Origin: an uncultured Flammeovirgaceae bacterium
GTDB lineage: Bacteria > Bacteroidota > Bacteroidia > Cytophagales > Cyclobacteriaceae
Direction of reading: 5' to 3'
Assembly (NCBI GenBank): GCA_946886805.1
Contig: CAMPJM010000047.1
Coordinates: forward strand, 1-13,634
Length of the DNA stretch: 13,634 bases
Below the pieces are notes generated by a model. It had not been told where the DNA came from. It was given only the letters and a program-made list of their open reading frames with translations, and did no database searches. The first letter of the stretch is position 1; every line of letters begins with the position of its first letter. This document shows, in pieces, positions 1-7,872 of this stretch. Both the position numbers and the translations under genes were made by a program.

Positions 1-1763
1 TGCTTTCCTTTCCGTTTCCAGGTTAGGACACTATTGGTGCTATCGTTGTGATCGATCCATTCAAATCCCTCAGGTTCGAAATTTTTCTCATAAAGCGCAG
101 GTTCCTTTTTATATAACTCATTAAGGTCCTTTACCAGTTTTTGCACACCATTGTGCAGAGGATGGTGGTTTTCGTGCCAATCAAGGCTGAAATCATGTTG
201 CCATTCGTGCCTTTGTGCAAACTCCCCGCCCATAAAAATCATTTTAGCCCCTGGGTGACCATACATATAGGCAAATAACAGGCGTAAATTACCAAATTGT
301 TGCCAGTCATCGCCCGGCATTTTATTTATTAGCGAACCCTTGCCATACACCACTTCATCGTGAGACAAAGGAAGTGTGAACTTTTCAGTAAATGCATAAT
401 GAATGCTGAAAGAAAGCTGGCCCTGATGGTGACTTCTATAGATCGGTTCTTTTTTAAAGTAATCCAAGGTATCGTGCATCCAGCCCATCATCCACTTCAT
501 GTCGAAGCCCAGGCCTCCCGAACTGGTGGGATGGGTTACTCCAGGATACGCCGTTGATTCCTCGGCTACAGTAAAGACGTCTGTATGATTGTTGTGAACG
601 GCATCATTAAATTCCTGTAGAAAAGAAATTGCTTCAAGATTTTCCCTTCCACCATATTCATTGGGGATCCACTCTCCCTCGTTTCGGGAATAATCAAGGT
701 ATAGCATAGAAGCGACAGCGTCTACACGTAAGGCATCAATATGGAATTTGTCAAGCCAATATAGCGCGTTGGCAATAAGGAAGCCCCGGACTTCATTTCT
801 TCCATAATTAAATATGTCACTTTTCCAGTCGGGATGAAATCCCTTTCGTGGATCGGCATGTTCATACAAATGCGTACCATCAAAATAATGGAGTCCATGC
901 ACATCTACGGGGAAATGCGAAGGAACCCAGTCCAATATAACGCCTATACCTGCTTTATGCAGCTCGTTGATAAGGTGCATAAAATCCTGAGGCGTTCCAA
1001 ATCTGCTTGATGGTGCAAAATAGCCGGTGATCTGGTAGCCCCATGAACCAAAAAAGGGATGTTCCATAACCGGCATCATTTCCACGTGCGTGAATCCCAT
1101 ATACTGGCAGTATGCGGGAAGCTCGTTTGCCATTTCCCGGTATGTCATAAATCTGCCATTCTCTTCAGCCACTTTACGCCATGAGCCAAGATGTAACTCA
1201 TAAATGGAAATCGGTTTATCCAAAGGTGATCCGTTCTTTCTCTCTTTCAGCCATTTTTGATCAGTCCATTTATAATCGAGCGGCCATACTACAGATGCAG
1301 TATGAGGGGGCGTTTCCCAATGAAAAGCGTAGGGGTCGCCCTTCTCGGCTGTATGTCCGTTATTGGATTCAACAAAATATTTGTAATACTCGCCCTGGCC
1401 AAGATGCGGGATAAATGTTTCCCATATTCCAGAGCCGTCCCAGCGGGCATTCATAGCGTGACTTTGCTTGTTCCAGCCATTAAAATTTCCAATTACATGA
1501 ATTGCCCGGGCATTAGGTGCCCAAACTGCAAAATACGTCCCTTTCACGCCTTTATGTTCGACCACTTGGGAACCCATTTTGTTATACAGGTGATAAAGTT
1601 TTCCGGCTTTAAAAAGTTGTATATCAAAATCAGTAAACAAAGAAAAACTTTCGCTGTTGTTTTGTACATCCGCTATTTTTACCTTTTCCGCCTTCTTTTT
1701 TGCTGGTGCCCTCTTAACAGGAGCTTTTTTTTCTTTTATATTTTCAGTTTTTGAATCTGCCAT
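1..1763 (-). CDS. glgB: 1,4-alpha-glucan branching enzyme GlgB (3' end cut by window edge)
   Basis: GlgB cuts alpha-1,4-glucan chains and rejoins them through alpha-1,6 bonds, the last step in making branched storage glucan in the cytoplasm. The frame stays open from the ATG at 1763 to the left edge, giving about 587 residues; the C-terminal beta-sandwich is partly outside. A lysine/alanine-rich tail (residues about 5-28) precedes a CBM48-like domain (FAVWAPNA, VIGNFNGWN) and a GH13 barrel. The expected catalytic residues are present: nucleophile D348 in RVDAVASMLY, acid E401 in VAEEST, and H468/D469 in LSHDEVVYGKG. Their spacing (53 and 120 residues) equals that recalled for E. coli GlgB (D405, E458, H525/D526). 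The protein begins about 57 residues later than the E. coli enzyme relative to these sites, so it lacks the extra N1 domain. It is the last gene seen in the glgE operon, 120 bp after treS-mak. Identification is secure. Confidence 0.95.
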   Translation of the reverse strand, partial: MADSKTENIKEKKAPVKRAPAKKKAEKVKIADVQNNSESFSLFTDFDIQLFKAGKLYHLYNKMGSQVVEHKGVKGTYFAVWAPNARAIHVIGNFNGWNKQSHAMNARWDGSGIWETFIPHLGQGEYYKYFVESNNGHTAEKGDPYAFHWETPPHTASVVWPLDYKWTDQKWLKERKNGSPLDKPISIYELHLGSWRKVAEENGRFMTYREMANELPAYCQYMGFTHVEMMPVMEHPFFGSWGYQITGYFAPSSRFGTPQDFMHLINELHKAGIGVILDWVPSHFPVDVHGLHYFDGTHLYEHADPRKGFHPDWKSDIFNYGRNEVRGFLIANALYWLDKFHIDALRVDAVASMLYLDYSRNEGEWIPNEYGGRENLEAISFLQEFNDAVHNNHTDVFTVAEESTAYPGVTHPTSSGGLGFDMKWMMGWMHDTLDYFKKEPIYRSHHQGQLSFSIHYAFTEKFTLPLSHDEVVYGKGSLINKMPGDDWQQFGNLRLLFAYMYGHPGAKMIFMGGEFAQRHEWQHDFSLDWHENHHPLHNGVQKLVKDLNELYKKEPALYEKNFEPEGFEWIDHNDSTNSVLTWKRKGK

Positions 1764-1848
1764 AAATTAGTTTTTAAAATAGTTCCGATAATGTCGCCTT
1801 CCGAAAACAAGTTTCGAATAGCCGTTAACAATTTTTTCTATACATCTC

Positions 1849-1882
1849 CAAATACCCAATCCCCAATCCCTAATACCCAATC
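1849..1882. repeat. short degenerate tandem GATTGGG/ATTAGGG repeat
   Basis: Read on the minus strand this stretch is a run of near-identical units of the form GATTGGG, TATTAGGG, GATTGGG, GATTGGG, TATTTGG. It begins directly after the treS-mak stop codon and fills part of the 120-bp gap before glgB. The G-runs lie on the coding (RNA-like) strand, so four GGG/GGGG tracts would be present in the transcript. No role can be assigned from sequence alone; it may be a simple-sequence insertion or an mRNA structure between two operon genes. The rest of the gap (1764-1848) shows nothing I recognise. Confidence 0.6.
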
Positions 1883-1883
1883 A

Positions 1884-4800
1884 TTAAACTAACTCCAACA
1901 CTTGATTTCTCTTCATAATTGCTTTTATGCCCCGCAAGGGTATCATCACCCAGTCTGGTCTGTTATTTAGTTCATAATTTAATTCGTAAACTGCCTTTTC
2001 CAGAAGGTAGGTCTCCATTAAAACTGCGAGATCGTCCCTATCTTCGGGAATGAAATCTTTCCCTTTTACAGTTTCTAAATAAGCTTTCATGTAAAAACCG
2101 CTCATATAATGATACCACTGTTCTGCCCAGGGATTGAGGGTATTGATGTCATCCTTGCTATATTGATCGTTTAAAATCAATCCGCTGTAGGCTGCATAAT
2201 GATAAGACCTTATCATGCCCGCTACATCCCGTAAAGGAGAGCGTTTTAATCTTCTTTCACTGAAACTACGGGCAGGTTCTCCTTCAAAATCCAGAATAAC
2301 AAAATCTTTGCCCGTGAACAGTACCTGGCCTAAATGAAAGTCTCCATGGTTTCTGATTTTAACTACATCAAGCTTTTTCTTATAGATCCTTTTCATCATT
2401 TTCAGCACATCGTCTTTCATCGCAAAAACCTCTTCGGCCTCTGCCCTTACTTCAGGGGATAATTTCTTCATATTTTTATTCAGGCTCTGATAAGTACTTC
2501 TTACCAATGACTGAAGGGATGAAAATAAAGACCGTTGGTAATGGAGCGAAAACTCTTCCGGTTTAAAATCATTAAGGGTATTATTTGATGCTAGCGCTAT
2601 GTGCATTTCGCCCGTTCTGACTCCGAGTAACCAGGTTCTTTCTGCCACGGGTGCCCCCAGTAAGATTTGGGTTTCTTCTGAAACATTGTCAAAATCCACA
2701 GGGTTGGTAAGACTGCCTTGCAGTTTTGGTTCCTGAAGGTTTTCCTCTACGTGAGTAAGAATTCTATCATTATAATTTCTAATCCTATCTAACATATAGG
2801 TCCAGGCATCTCCTTGATTAGGAACCATATTTTGCATCATGCCCAAAATCATTGTTTCCTTGCCATATTTCCACTCTATGGCTCCAACAAATTCAGGGAT
2901 ATGCTCAAATTTTGCTTCTTCACTTAAAAAGCGGTTTATTTCTAAATCGGGGTTAATGGCCTTATCTAGCTTTCTGTAAATTTTGAGAAAGAAATTGCTA
3001 TCATAGACAATAGAAGTATTGCTTTGTTCTGCTGACAAAACTTTGGACTTTATCTCTTCATGTTCCTTTATATGCTGCTTCAATTTCTTTTTGCCATATA
3101 AGTATATTTCACTGTTTTTGAGATTGATAGTATGTTTGGCAGCCATTTTTGTAAATATAAATTGCTGTAATTCTCTCCCAAACAGAGCGTCGTAAAGTAC
3201 CCCTTCTTCCTTGTCTACCGTAAGCCTACCTATCACGGCTTGAGGGTAATTTTCAAGCATTTTTTCTGCGTCTTTGCCTCCGCTAAATGTGACAGGCAAT
3301 TGATAGATTTCCGGCATCCCACTTTCATAGCTTACTTCAATTAAAAGAACTACGCTGCCATTGTTTTTCATAGGAACTTCGGCATGATCGGTGATTTTTA
3401 TGCTCTGAATATTCCTTGCTTTTCCCCCAAACCAGCGCATCTTGAGCAGATAATCAGGGAGTATTTCATTTTCAAGCTTTTCAAAAACCTCGTTTGTCAA
3501 CATATCCTTCCATCTTTTTACTTCCATCGTTGGCAGGGCACCTTGTTCTTCAGGATTGGTATGAACATTCTTAAGATGGAACCAATGATAGGCATGTGGC
3601 GATAGGGTAAAGAAATACGGATTATCTTCTTTTACCTCAGGAAAGTAATTTTTACTAAAAATTTCTATGGGTGCATAGCCGCTAAATTCATTCAGATCTA
3701 ATTCGGCTGCTTGAGAAAATCGGGAAAGGTTGACGACCACCAGGATTGTCTCATCTTCATAAGTTCTCGTAAAGGCCAAAACCTTAGGGTTTTCTACCTG
3801 TATAAATTTTAAATCGCCCCGGCCAAAAGCCTTGTATCTTTTCCGCATGTTGATCACCCGTTTCATCCACCATAGCAATGAAGAGGTATTCTGACGTTGG
3901 GTTTCGACATTTACTGCCTCGTAAGAATATTCAGGATCAAGAATAACCGGTAAATACAGCTTTTGGGGATTTGACTTGGAGAAGCCTGCATTTCTGTCGG
4001 GCGTCCATTGCATAGGAGTACGCACACCGTCACGGTCACCCAAGTAAAAGTTGTCACCCATCCCAATTTCATCACCGTAATAAATCACCGGGGTGCCAGG
4101 CAGTGAAAACAACAAATAATTGAGGAGTTCTATCTTCTTCCGGTTATTTTCCATCAATGGCGACAATCGGTGTCTTATGCCCATATTTATTTTTGCCTTT
4201 GGATCTTTTGCATACACTTTATACATATAATCCCTCTCCTCATCTGTCACCATTTCCAAAGTGAGCTCATCATGATTTCTTAGAAATATCGCCCATTGGC
4301 ATGTGTCAGGAATTTCAGGAGTTTGGTCAAAGATATCCGTGATAGGATATTTGTCCTCCATTCTCAGCGCCATAAACATCCGTGGCATAACAGGAAAATG
4401 ATAGTTCATCTGGCACTCATCACCTTCTCCAAAGTACGCAGCAGAATCCTCAGGCCACATATTTGCTTCTGCCAGTAATAAGGTACCCGGATAGGCCTTG
4501 TCGACATGAGCTCTTAATTTTTTAAGAAATGCATGAGTTTCAGGTAAATTTTCGCAATTTGTACCGTCTCTTTCAAAAAGATAAGGAACGGCATCGAGGC
4601 GGAAACCATCTACACCCATTTTACACCAGTAATCGATGATCTTAAAAACCTCCTCCTGAACCTGAAGGTTGTCGTAATTAAGATCAGGTTGGTGATGAAA
4701 AAACCTATGCCAAAAATACTGCTTAGCCACCGGATCCCATGACCAGTTCGAAGCTTCATAATCCTGAAAGATAATCCTGGCATCTTTAAATTGCTTAGGA

Positions 4801-5222
4801 TCGTCCGTCCAAACGTAGTAATCTCTTTCTACTGAACCTTGCGGTGCTTTACGAGCCCTTTGAAACCAGGGATGTTGATCAGAAGTGTGATTAATAACCA
4901 ACTCTGTGATTATCTTCAAATTCCGCTTATGCGCTTCTTTCATCAATTTTTTGAATTGTGAAATATTGCCATAGGAAGGATTTATACTATAATAATCTGC
5001 AATGTCATAACCATCATCGCGCAGGGGAGAAGGGTAAAATGGCAAAACCCAAATAGCCGTTACTCCAAGATCTTCCAAATAATCCAGTTTCTCCAGAAGG
5101 CCCTGAAAATCACCAATTCCATCGCCGTTCCCGTCATGGAAAGCTTTTATATGTAACTCATATATGACGGCATCTTTATACCAATGAAGCTTGTCATCTA
5201 ATACGGTTTTGTTTTCTGCCAT
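1884..5222 (-). CDS. treS: Fused trehalose synthase (TreS) - maltokinase (Mak/Pep2)
   Basis: This 1112-residue protein joins two enzymes. Residues about 1-550 are a GH13 trehalose synthase, which interconverts maltose and trehalose. It has YELHIKAF near the N-terminus, nucleophile D210 in GVDGFRLDA, acid E252 in LLAEAN, and H317/D318 in RNHDE, followed by a C-terminal beta domain. After a linker (about 551-575), residues about 576-1112 are a maltokinase that phosphorylates maltose with ATP to maltose-1-phosphate. That half shows the N-terminal cap motif MRWFGGKAR (595-603), the catalytic loop HGDFHLGQV (959-967, base D961), and the metal-binding DFEGEP (978-983). Such TreS-Mak fusions are known in bacteria. 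The gene sits 58 bp after glgE and upstream of glgB, so its product would feed GlgE. The start was chosen because MAENKT leads straight into the conserved N-terminal strand. No domain looks broken. Confidence 0.95.
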   Translation of the reverse strand: MAENKTVLDDKLHWYKDAVIYELHIKAFHDGNGDGIGDFQGLLEKLDYLEDLGVTAIWVLPFYPSPLRDDGYDIADYYSINPSYGNISQFKKLMKEAHKRNLKIITELVINHTSDQHPWFQRARKAPQGSVERDYYVWTDDPKQFKDARIIFQDYEASNWSWDPVAKQYFWHRFFHHQPDLNYDNLQVQEEVFKIIDYWCKMGVDGFRLDAVPYLFERDGTNCENLPETHAFLKKLRAHVDKAYPGTLLLAEANMWPEDSAAYFGEGDECQMNYHFPVMPRMFMALRMEDKYPITDIFDQTPEIPDTCQWAIFLRNHDELTLEMVTDEERDYMYKVYAKDPKAKINMGIRHRLSPLMENNRKKIELLNYLLFSLPGTPVIYYGDEIGMGDNFYLGDRDGVRTPMQWTPDRNAGFSKSNPQKLYLPVILDPEYSYEAVNVETQRQNTSSLLWWMKRVINMRKRYKAFGRGDLKFIQVENPKVLAFTRTYEDETILVVVNLSRFSQAAELDLNEFSGYAPIEIFSKNYFPEVKEDNPYFFTLSPHAYHWFHLKNVHTNPEEQGALPTMEVKRWKDMLTNEVFEKLENEILPDYLLKMRWFGGKARNIQSIKITDHAEVPMKNNGSVVLLIEVSYESGMPEIYQLPVTFSGGKDAEKMLENYPQAVIGRLTVDKEEGVLYDALFGRELQQFIFTKMAAKHTINLKNSEIYLYGKKKLKQHIKEHEEIKSKVLSAEQSNTSIVYDSNFFLKIYRKLDKAINPDLEINRFLSEEAKFEHIPEFVGAIEWKYGKETMILGMMQNMVPNQGDAWTYMLDRIRNYNDRILTHVEENLQEPKLQGSLTNPVDFDNVSEETQILLGAPVAERTWLLGVRTGEMHIALASNNTLNDFKPEEFSLHYQRSLFSSLQSLVRSTYQSLNKNMKKLSPEVRAEAEEVFAMKDDVLKMMKRIYKKKLDVVKIRNHGDFHLGQVLFTGKDFVILDFEGEPARSFSERRLKRSPLRDVAGMIRSYHYAAYSGLILNDQYSKDDINTLNPWAEQWYHYMSGFYMKAYLETVKGKDFIPEDRDDLAVLMETYLLEKAVYELNYELNNRPDWVMIPLRGIKAIMKRNQVLELV

Positions 5223-5280
5223 GGTTGTTAGTCTAATTTTTTGGTTTTTTATTTATTGCACTAATAATTCCTTTTGAATC

Positions 5281-7329
5281 TTACTGTTCCACCTTAAATA
5301 CATGCGCCGGCATGTCATAGGGGTTTAGTTCAACATAATTCCATTCGCTTCTCCAGTGATATTTGCTGCCACTCAGCAAGTCCTCTAAAGTGTAAGTTTT
5401 ATGGGGTTCTATGCCGAGCTTTTCAATGGGGATCCTCACATGCGCCCCCTGGGTGTGATATGGGTCAAGATTTACTACCGTAATAATGATATTCCCGGTT
5501 TGCGAGTCTGCCTTTGCATAACATATTATCTGATCATTAGAAGTTTCTGCAAACTCAATATTCCAGGTAGTTTGTAATGCGGTATTTTCTTTTCGGATTT
5601 TATTTATTCGAGCAATAATATCCTTAATTTTTGTATACTTATCCCAGTCCCAATGCTTTAGCTCGTATTTTTCGTTGTCGACGTACTCTTCTTTTTTTGC
5701 ATGAGGAGTATTGATACCAAACTCATATACAGGGCCGTAGAGGCCGTAGTTAGACGACATGGTCGCCGCTAAGATAAGCCTGAGAATATGTGCATTTTCC
5801 CCTCCATAAGTGAGGAATGGCGGAAGGATATCGGGTGTGTTGGGCCAGAAATTAGGACGGAAATAGTATTTTAGGTTAGTTTTTGCCAGCTCTGTCATGT
5901 ATTCCTCTAACTCTTCCTTGGTATTTCTCCAGGTGAAATAGGTATATGATTGGGTAAACCCTACTTTTGCCAATCGCTCCATCACCCGTGGTCGGGTAAA
6001 AGCTTCCGCAAGAAAAATTACCTCAGGATTGGTTTTTTTAACTTCCCCAATCATCCATTCCCAAAACGGAAATGCTTTGGTATGTGGGTTGTCAATTCTG
6101 AAAACCGCAATGCCCTGGGCTATCCAATAGTCGATAACAGATTTCAATTCTATCCACAGGTTTTCCCAATCATCGCTTTCGAAATTTATTGGCAAAATAT
6201 CCTCGTATTTTTTTGGAGGGTTTTCGGCATACTGTACGGTGCCATCGGGCCGCCATTTGAACCACTTTGGATGTTCCTTTACATAAGGATGGTCAGGAGC
6301 GCATTGGTAGGCAATATCCATGGCAATTTCTATGTCAAATTTTTTTGCTTCCTGGATCAGATCTTTAAAATCTTTTAAACTCCCTAATTGAGGGTGAATC
6401 GCTTTATGACCACCTGTTTTGTTGCCGATAGCCCAAGGAGAGCCCGGGTCGTCCTCGCCTGCGGTTAAGGAATTATTCTTCCCTTTCCTGTTTTTTTCGC
6501 CAATAGGATGAATGGGAGGGAAATATAAGGTATCAAAGCCCATATTAGCCACTCTAGGAAGCAGTCGCTTTACATCTTTGAAAGTGCCATGTTTGCCTGG
6601 TTCAGGGGAAGCTGACCGGGGAAACAATTCATACCAGGTGCTGAATAGCGCTTTTTTCCTTTCTACCTCAATAGTAAATTCCTTTGGGTAAACGCTAGCC
6701 ATGGTTTTGTCCCCGGCACCAGCTCGGGCAACTACTGCGGACAGCTCCTTGCTTAGAGCCAGGGAAACCCGTGAACCGTTGTTTGATTCGCTTTTAAAAT
6801 CCTGACTCCATTTAAGAAGCTGCTTTTTGTCATTTCCACTAATGTTATTGGTTGCTTTTTCTAAAATTTCGGAACCGATCAACAACTCTACATGTATATC
6901 CTGATTTGCTTCATGTTTTTTTTTAAGGCCTTTTTTCCAGGTTGTAAAGTGGTCTATCCAAGCCTGAACTTTAAATTGATAATTTCCTAATTTCTCGGGA
7001 TGAAAAACAGCCTGCCATCGATCATTCATAATGAGTTTCATGGGGAGTTCGGCCCATTTGCCTTCGGAGGTGTGCTTTATCAAAATGCTTGCATTTACCT
7101 CATCATGTCCATCACTAAAAATATCAGCAGAAATTTCAATCGGTTCGTTTTGCACTGTTTTAGCGGGGAATTTCCCTTGCTCCACCTGAGGTGAAACATT
7201 GGAAATTATCACCCTTTGGCGGCCATTTGGCTGAGGTGTTGATTTTAGTTTTTTCGTAGGAAGTTCGGTTTTTATTGCTTTTATAGCTTTTGATTTTTTT
7301 GCAGCTGTAGTTTGTTTTTCCTGGACCAT
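5281..7329 (-). CDS. glgE: Alpha-1,4-glucan:maltose-1-phosphate maltosyltransferase GlgE
   Basis: GlgE extends alpha-1,4-glucan by transferring maltosyl units from maltose-1-phosphate, releasing phosphate (GH13 subfamily 3). The 682 residues match the usual length of about 650-700. A lysine-rich tail (about 1-35) is followed by the N-terminal beta domain (about 40-150, with DRWQAVFHPEKLGNYQFKV), a helical section, and the barrel starting at STWYELFPRS (230-239). Catalytic residues are visible: nucleophile D413 in FRIDNPHTK, acid E442 in FLAEAF, and D500 in FWPNTPDIL; the D413-E442 spacing of 29 is the same as that recalled for the Streptomyces enzyme (D394, E423). It is the first gene of the operon glgE, treS-mak, glgB, and uses the maltose-1-phosphate made by the next gene. 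The start at 7329 is the only ATG giving the full N-terminal domain plus tail. No convincing -7 box was found upstream. Confidence 0.95.
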   Translation of the reverse strand: MVQEKQTTAAKKSKAIKAIKTELPTKKLKSTPQPNGRQRVIISNVSPQVEQGKFPAKTVQNEPIEISADIFSDGHDEVNASILIKHTSEGKWAELPMKLIMNDRWQAVFHPEKLGNYQFKVQAWIDHFTTWKKGLKKKHEANQDIHVELLIGSEILEKATNNISGNDKKQLLKWSQDFKSESNNGSRVSLALSKELSAVVARAGAGDKTMASVYPKEFTIEVERKKALFSTWYELFPRSASPEPGKHGTFKDVKRLLPRVANMGFDTLYFPPIHPIGEKNRKGKNNSLTAGEDDPGSPWAIGNKTGGHKAIHPQLGSLKDFKDLIQEAKKFDIEIAMDIAYQCAPDHPYVKEHPKWFKWRPDGTVQYAENPPKKYEDILPINFESDDWENLWIELKSVIDYWIAQGIAVFRIDNPHTKAFPFWEWMIGEVKKTNPEVIFLAEAFTRPRVMERLAKVGFTQSYTYFTWRNTKEELEEYMTELAKTNLKYYFRPNFWPNTPDILPPFLTYGGENAHILRLILAATMSSNYGLYGPVYEFGINTPHAKKEEYVDNEKYELKHWDWDKYTKIKDIIARINKIRKENTALQTTWNIEFAETSNDQIICYAKADSQTGNIIITVVNLDPYHTQGAHVRIPIEKLGIEPHKTYTLEDLLSGSKYHWRSEWNYVELNPYDMPAHVFKVEQ

Positions 7330-7470
7330 AGTTCTAATTGCTATTTGGGAAATAAGTTTTCAAGTATTTATGTACTTTAGACTTATAACAGATTACAAGC
7401 TGGCATGTTTAGGATTTTTGTCTTACGACAGAAAGGGAGGAGGATTCAGATAAAGTGCTGAAACCGTTAT
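7330..7470. other. Leader/promoter region of glgE, no gene
   Basis: About 140 bp between the glgE start and the first repeat copy. It holds no credible open frame. It should contain the promoter of the leftward glgE operon, but I find no good TAnnTTTG box on the minus strand here, so the promoter is unassigned. Confidence 0.4.
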
Positions 7471-7516
7471 TCGGGGTTTCTTATTCCTGCACTTTTTTTT
7501 CTGCGCCGCTAATATT

Positions 7517-7540
7517 AAGGTCTGTGAGGACACAGACCTT
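7517..7540. repeat. Perfect 10-bp hairpin in copy A
   Basis: AAGGTCTGTG and CACAGACCTT pair perfectly around the tetraloop AGGA. No U-tract follows on either strand, so it is not a classical terminator. Confidence 0.85.
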
Positions 7541-7575
7541 GGGTTCGGAGCGTCAAACCACCTCGTCATTGCGAG

Positions 7576-7603
7576 TCAATTTTTTTCTTTTCGAAAAAAT
7601 TGA
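7576..7603. repeat. 10-bp T/A-rich hairpin in copy A
   Basis: TCAATTTTTT (7576-7585) pairs with AAAAAATTGA (7594-7603) across an 8-base loop containing CTTTTCG. It is the shorter counterpart of the 20-bp stem in copy B. Confidence 0.8.
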
Positions 7604-7655
7604 TGTGGCAATCCCCTGAAACGGAGAGTGGATTTTGATTAAGGGGATTGCCACA
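7604..7655. repeat. 14-bp inverted repeat at the 3' end of copy A
   Basis: TGTGGCAATCCCCT (7604-7617) is perfectly complementary to AGGGGATTGCCACA (7642-7655), with a 24-base loop. The left arm abuts the T/A-rich hairpin, so copy A can fold as two stacked hairpins. Copy B has no counterpart of the right arm. Confidence 0.85.
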
Positions 7656-7725
7656 CTTTTAGCTTACTTCTATCTCATCGGGGTTTCTTATGCCTGCTCA
7701 TTTTCTTTCTGATTTGCTAATATTG

Positions 7726-7749
7726 AAGGTCTGCGAGGACACAGACCTT
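7726..7749. repeat. Hairpin in copy B matching 7517-7540
   Basis: AAGGTCTGCG and CACAGACCTT around AGGA. It is identical to the copy A hairpin except for one T-to-C change that creates a C/A mismatch next to the loop-closing pair. Confidence 0.8.
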
Positions 7750-7776
7750 GGGTTCCGAGAACCAAACCTACTCGTC

Positions 7777-7821
7777 ATTGCCGCATCAATTTTTTCTTTT
7801 CGAAAAAATTGATGCGGCAAT
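7777..7821. repeat. Perfect 20-bp inverted repeat with 5-base loop in copy B
   Basis: Positions 7777-7796 (ATTGCCGCATCAAT followed by TTTTTC) are perfectly complementary to 7802-7821, with loop TTTTC. Lying 52 bp past the lutC stop, it could stop transcription or protect the lutBC mRNA 3' end, although no U-run follows the stem on the minus strand. Confidence 0.9.
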
Positions 7822-7872
7822 CCCCGAAACGGAGCGCGGAGGTTTTTCACAATGACGATTATTGTTACTACA

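Larger units (their letters stand above)
7471..7656. repeat. REP-like intergenic repeat, copy A
   Basis: First of two diverged tandem copies. It starts TCGGGGTTTCTTATTCCTGC and runs through an AAGGTCTGTG hairpin, CCTTGGGTTC, TCGTCATTGCGAG, a T-rich/A-rich stem with TTTTCG in the loop, GGCAATCCCC, GAAACGGAG, and ends at a GGGGATTGCCACA arm. The order matches copy B about 207 bp further on, with many substitutions and a different 3' end. The TCGTCATTGCGAG...CAATCCCC signature resembles REP/BIME-like palindromes scattered through many Bacteroidetes genomes (recalled, not searched). No transposase gene is adjacent. Confidence 0.75.
7678..7858. repeat. REP-like intergenic repeat, copy B
   Basis: Second copy, beginning TCGGGGTTTCTTATGCCTGC. 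It keeps the block order of copy A: the GGTCTG hairpin with AGGA loop, CCTTGGGTTC, TCGTCATTG, the T/A-rich stem with a TTTTC loop, GGCAATCCCC and GAAACGGAG. It ends with CAATGACGA (7850-7858), the inverse complement of TCGTCATTG (7772-7780), so this part is bounded by a 9-bp inverted repeat, typical of mobile palindromic units. It ends 14 bp from the lutC stop codon. Confidence 0.75.

Noticed and set aside
1257..1754. Open frame of 165 codons on the plus strand
   Set aside because: It lies wholly antisense to glgB, whose frame is open and carries all conserved motifs; the plus-strand product is rich in F, Y and C and shows no family features.
5950..6378. Open frame of 142 codons on the plus strand
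   Set aside because: Antisense to the glgE catalytic barrel; its composition is that of a reverse-complement shadow.
7777..7821. Classical intrinsic terminator for lutC
   Set aside because: The stem is strong but no T-run follows it on the minus strand, and it is better explained as part of the repeat element, though it might still end transcription.
7471..7858. CRISPR array or small RNA gene
   Set aside because: There are only two copies, with diverged sequence and a spacing of about 207 bp, and internal palindromes rather than short repeats with spacers. No promoter plus terminator layout of a small RNA was seen.
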